From the NCBI RefSeq assembly GCF_900143245.1, contig NZ_FRDK01000005.1, positions 124,001-188,000 of the forward strand: a DNA stretch of 64,000 nt. The letters are read 5' to 3'. The translations under genes and the position numbers were made by a program. How positions within the stretch are numbered: the stretch's first letter is position 1; each line of letters opens with the position of its first letter. The notes under the pieces were generated by a model, which worked only from the letters and a program-made list of their open reading frames with translations, had not been told where the DNA came from and did not search any database. This DNA comes from Flavobacterium fryxellicola. GTDB taxonomy: Bacteria > Bacteroidota > Bacteroidia > Flavobacteriales > Flavobacteriaceae. Positions 63,236 through 64,000 of the stretch are shown here, piece by piece.

Positions 63236-63913
63236 TTAAGGATTCGTAGAAGAGACTTGCAATACTTTTCCGTTGAAATATTTATTTCCAGTCACGGTAA
63301 AATCATAGATGTAATTTGCCATTTCAGATGCTGATATAGGCGCTTGATAACCTGGAAAAGCTTCAGCTAACATCTCTGTTTGTACAGAGCCTAACGCTAA
63401 AACGTTGAAAGCGATTCCGCGATCTTTGTATTCTTCGGCTAATAATTCTGATAAGGTAATCACGGCGCCTTTACTAGAGCTGTATGCTGCTAAGCCCGCA
63501 AACTTTAAACTGCCTTGAATCCCTCCCATAGAACTGATTGTAACTACGTGACTTCCTTTTTGCAAGTATGGCAAACAAACACGCGTTAAATTAGCCACTC
63601 CAAAAACATTGACTTTGTAGATATTTTCGAAATCTTCCTGAGTCGTTTCTAAAAAAGGTTTCAACAATAAACTTCCTGCGTTATGAATGACGGCATCTAC
63701 TTGTTTCCAAGACTTAGAAAGAAAACTACTTACTTTATCTAATTCCGATTCATTGGATAAATCAACCGAAAGACAAGTAATATTTTCGTTCCCCAATAAC
63801 GCCTGAGGAATTTTTCTAGAAATCGCAAGAACTTGATGTCCTGCATTTGCAAATTGCAAGGCCAATTCAAAGCCTATTCCCCTGCTCGTTCCTGTAATGA
63901 TAATATTTTTCAT
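63236..63913 (-). CDS. Short-chain dehydrogenase/reductase (SDR) family protein
   Basis: 225 aa Rossmann-fold NAD(P)-dependent oxidoreductase. The cofactor motif is TGTSRGIG (7-14), the HNAG motif is at 77-80, and the catalytic set is Ser127 or Ser128, Tyr144 and Lys148 in YSSSK. Thr-Ser-Arg after the first Gly suggests a preference for NADP. The substrate is unknown. Its stop codon directly abuts the four-helix-bundle cassette. Confidence 0.9.
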   Translation of the reverse strand: MKNIIITGTSRGIGFELALQFANAGHQVLAISRKIPQALLGNENITCLSVDLSNESELDKVSSFLSKSWKQVDAVIHNAGSLLLKPFLETTQEDFENIYKVNVFGVANLTRVCLPYLQKGSHVVTISSMGGIQGSLKFAGLAAYSSSKGAVITLSELLAEEYKDRGIAFNVLALGSVQTEMLAEAFPGYQAPISASEMANYIYDFTVTGNKYFNGKVLQVSSTNP

Positions 63914-63917
63914 GAAG

Positions 63918-63925
63918 CAAAAATA
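63918..63925 (-). promoter_or_regulatory. Predicted -7 element of the SDR gene
   Basis: TATTTTTG on the minus strand fits TAnnTTTG and ends four bases before the ATG, implying an almost leaderless mRNA. No -33 TTG is seen. The remaining bases to 64000 hold nothing recognised. Confidence 0.4.
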
Positions 63926-64000
63926 AGCAAAAACAATAAAAAAGTAATGCTTTGCGCCAAGATTGTTACGGCAATGAAATTAAAATTTTATTATAAAATT

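Overview
The window looks like a chromosomal segment of a Flavobacterium or close relative (Bacteroidota, Flavobacteriia). The base composition is AT-rich. Visible promoters follow the Bacteroidota pattern (TTG or TTTG, about 19-20 bp, then TAnnTTTG). There is a SusC/SusD outer-membrane pair, and the ribosomal gene order (rpsL-rpsG-fusA-rpsJ, then the S10, spc and alpha blocks, then carA) fits the phylum. No rRNA, tRNA, CRISPR array, prophage or intact insertion sequence was seen.

Positions 1-18437, minus strand: a near-continuous translation super-operon. A promoter at 18407-18437 drives rpsL-rpsG-fusA-rpsJ. A second at 14858-14889 drives rplC through rplQ (S10, spc and alpha blocks including secY, infA, rpmJ and rpoA). 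A terminator at 1047-1081 ends it. The 5' part of carA lies beyond, with its own promoter. Several intergenic gaps carry strong hairpins (before rpsD, between rpsN and rpsH, between rpsL and rpsG, between rpoA and rplQ) that look like mRNA-level control or processing sites.

Positions 18564-33254: on the plus strand a BamA-like outer-membrane protein, a SusC/SusD pair, rlmB and rarA; on the minus strand a rhomboid protease and the run TPR protein-mpl-GNAT-radC-YjjG-like phosphatase-secreted protein. Positions 33374-39859 hold one giant gene (2161 aa), an alpha-2-macroglobulin-like protein with a SusC-type carboxypeptidase-regulatory and TonB-plug module inserted ahead of its thioester region.

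Positions 39883-48548: obg, a CNNM/CBS transporter-like gene, adk and hpt on the minus strand, divergent from purK-purE, then an unknown protein and an M3 peptidase. Positions 48573-57632: a SWIM/SNF2 helicase, a decayed 3' end of a second M3 peptidase, a DUF2071/SRPBCC pair, a UbiA-like membrane protein and gcvP. Positions 57873-63925: a KAS III enzyme, a methyltransferase, a glycosyltransferase, an MlaE/MlaF-type ABC pair, sprT, a small four-helix-bundle cassette and an SDR gene.

The least ordinary items are: (1) a 411-bp cassette with 16-bp perfect terminal inverted repeats, carrying a frameshifted four-helix-bundle gene exactly between two genes; (2) a family of related structured intergenic elements (42359-42499, 58941-59080 and a shorter relative at 27011-27093), two of which share an apical loop while the supporting stem covaries; (3) the alpha-2-macroglobulin/TonB-plug fusion; (4) the M3 peptidase remnant; (5) structured leaders in the ribosomal operons. 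All assignments come from reading the sequence; no database search was run.
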